A program made the position numbers and the translations under genes. A stretch of 5,269 bases of DNA from an uncultured Dysosmobacter sp. (GTDB lineage: Bacteria > Bacillota > Clostridia > Oscillospirales > Oscillospiraceae): NCBI GenBank assembly GCA_934597465.1, contig CAKTSC010000121.1:1-5269 (forward strand), read 5' to 3'. A model generated the notes under the pieces. The model was not told the origin of the DNA. It worked only from the letters and a program-made list of their open reading frames with translations, and ran no database searches. This document shows positions 5,030 to 5,269 of the stretch, in pieces (the stretch's first letter is position 1; each line of letters begins with the position of its first letter).

Positions 5030-5127
5030 GGATTCCCACGGTCAGTCCGCGGACTGGCCTCGGAATGACAGAGTTTCGGTACTGTCATTGCGGGGAGGCC
5101 CGCAGGGGCGCCGGTTACGGCGATCCG
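5030..5127. repeat. Pair of REP-like palindromic repeats in inverted orientation
   Basis: Left unit 5030-5070 starts GGATTCCCACG, contains the perfect palindrome CAGTCCGCGGACTG (5043-5056) and ends TCGGAATGACA. Right unit 5083-5127 starts TGTCATTGCGGGGAGG and ends CGGCGATCCG. Read from their shared inner ends both begin TGTCATT-(C/G)CG and end in an ATCC-type terminus, the layout of the widespread TGTCATTGCGAG...GCAATCC interspersed elements. The inner ends AATGACAG (5064-5071) and CTGTCATT (5082-5089) pair over a 10-nt loop, so the whole pair can fold like a BIME. They lie directly after the yidD stop and may stabilise or punctuate the yidD-yidC transcript. Family membership is from memory of the motif. 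Confidence 0.75.
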
Positions 5128-5131
5128 CGCT

Positions 5132-5269
5132 TTACGGCACGGGGTCGTAGCCGCCCTTGTGAAAGGGGTGGCAGCGGAGGATGCGGCGCAGGGCCAGCCA
5201 GCTCCCCTTCAGGGCCCCGTACTTCTCCAGCGCCTCCAGGGCGTACTGGGAGCAGGTGGGGATGTAGCG
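5132..5269 (-). CDS. yidD: YidD, membrane protein insertion efficiency factor, 3' part only
   Basis: The last 45 codons and TAA stop; the start lies beyond the window edge. The product is a small membrane-associated protein thought to help YidC-dependent insertion. The sequence is the hallmark C-terminal part of the family: [14 protein letters not shown] (residues 1-14 of the visible part), a [12 protein letters not shown] helix, then [17 protein letters not shown] at the end, with the conserved Cys residues of PTCSQY and RCHPF. It normally sits between rnpA and yidC, and here it precedes yidC in the same direction but with a gap of about 300 bp filled by repeats. Full-length members are about 70-80 residues, so somewhat more than half is visible. 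Confidence 0.95.
   Translation of the reverse strand, partial: RYIPTCSQYALEALEKYGALKGSWLALRRILRCHPFHKGGYDPVP

Noticed and set aside
4769..5039. Short minus-strand frames in the yidD-yidC gap
   Set aside because: No good ribosome binding site, no recognisable protein, and they overlap yidC in another frame or the GC-rich hairpins.

Overview
The window is GC-rich bacterial DNA in which every supportable gene lies on the minus strand. Gene order (a yidD-yidC-jag block), a T-box leader, an alpha2-type glycyl-tRNA synthetase, a Gram-positive-style YidC without the large periplasmic domain, and strong AGGAGG-type ribosome binding sites point to a GC-rich Firmicute. I infer a member of the Clostridia, probably Oscillospiraceae-like; this rests on general features and not on a database match.

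Reading down the minus strand (high to low coordinates): the 3' end of yidD (5132-5269, cut by the window edge); a gap of about 300 bp holding two REP-like palindromic repeats facing each other (5030-5127) and two GC-rich hairpins; yidC, the membrane protein insertase (3679-4833); jag/khpB, an RNA-binding protein with a long Pro/Lys/Glu linker (2782-3666), whose ribosome binding site overlaps the yidC stop codon; a strong symmetrical terminator (2734-2766); a putative lipoprotein gene (1805-2554) ending inside a terminator hairpin; a promoter and T-box riboswitch leader (about 1538-1727) with a clear antiterminator/terminator switch; a secreted ChaN/EreA/TIKI-like protein (425-1510); a short repeat-bearing spacer (345-424); and the 5' part of glyQS, glycyl-tRNA synthetase (1-344, cut by the window edge).

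Two functional blocks are visible. The first is the tail of the conserved rnpA-yidD-yidC-jag membrane-insertion and RNA-binding cluster, which stops after jag with a terminator; the mnmE that often follows is absent. The second is an amino-acid-responsive operon: the T-box bulge reads UGGA, which pairs with a tRNA whose discriminator base is U73, as in tRNA-Gly, and glyQS lies in the same direction downstream. The unusual point is that the first gene behind the T-box is not the synthetase but an exported ChaN/EreA-like protein, so this protein appears to be expressed under the control of tRNA charging. The spacer between it and glyQS carries tandem 7-mers and a hairpin, and the repeat supplies the stop codon of the ChaN-like gene, which suggests that the gene or repeat was inserted between an ancestral glycine T-box and glyQS.
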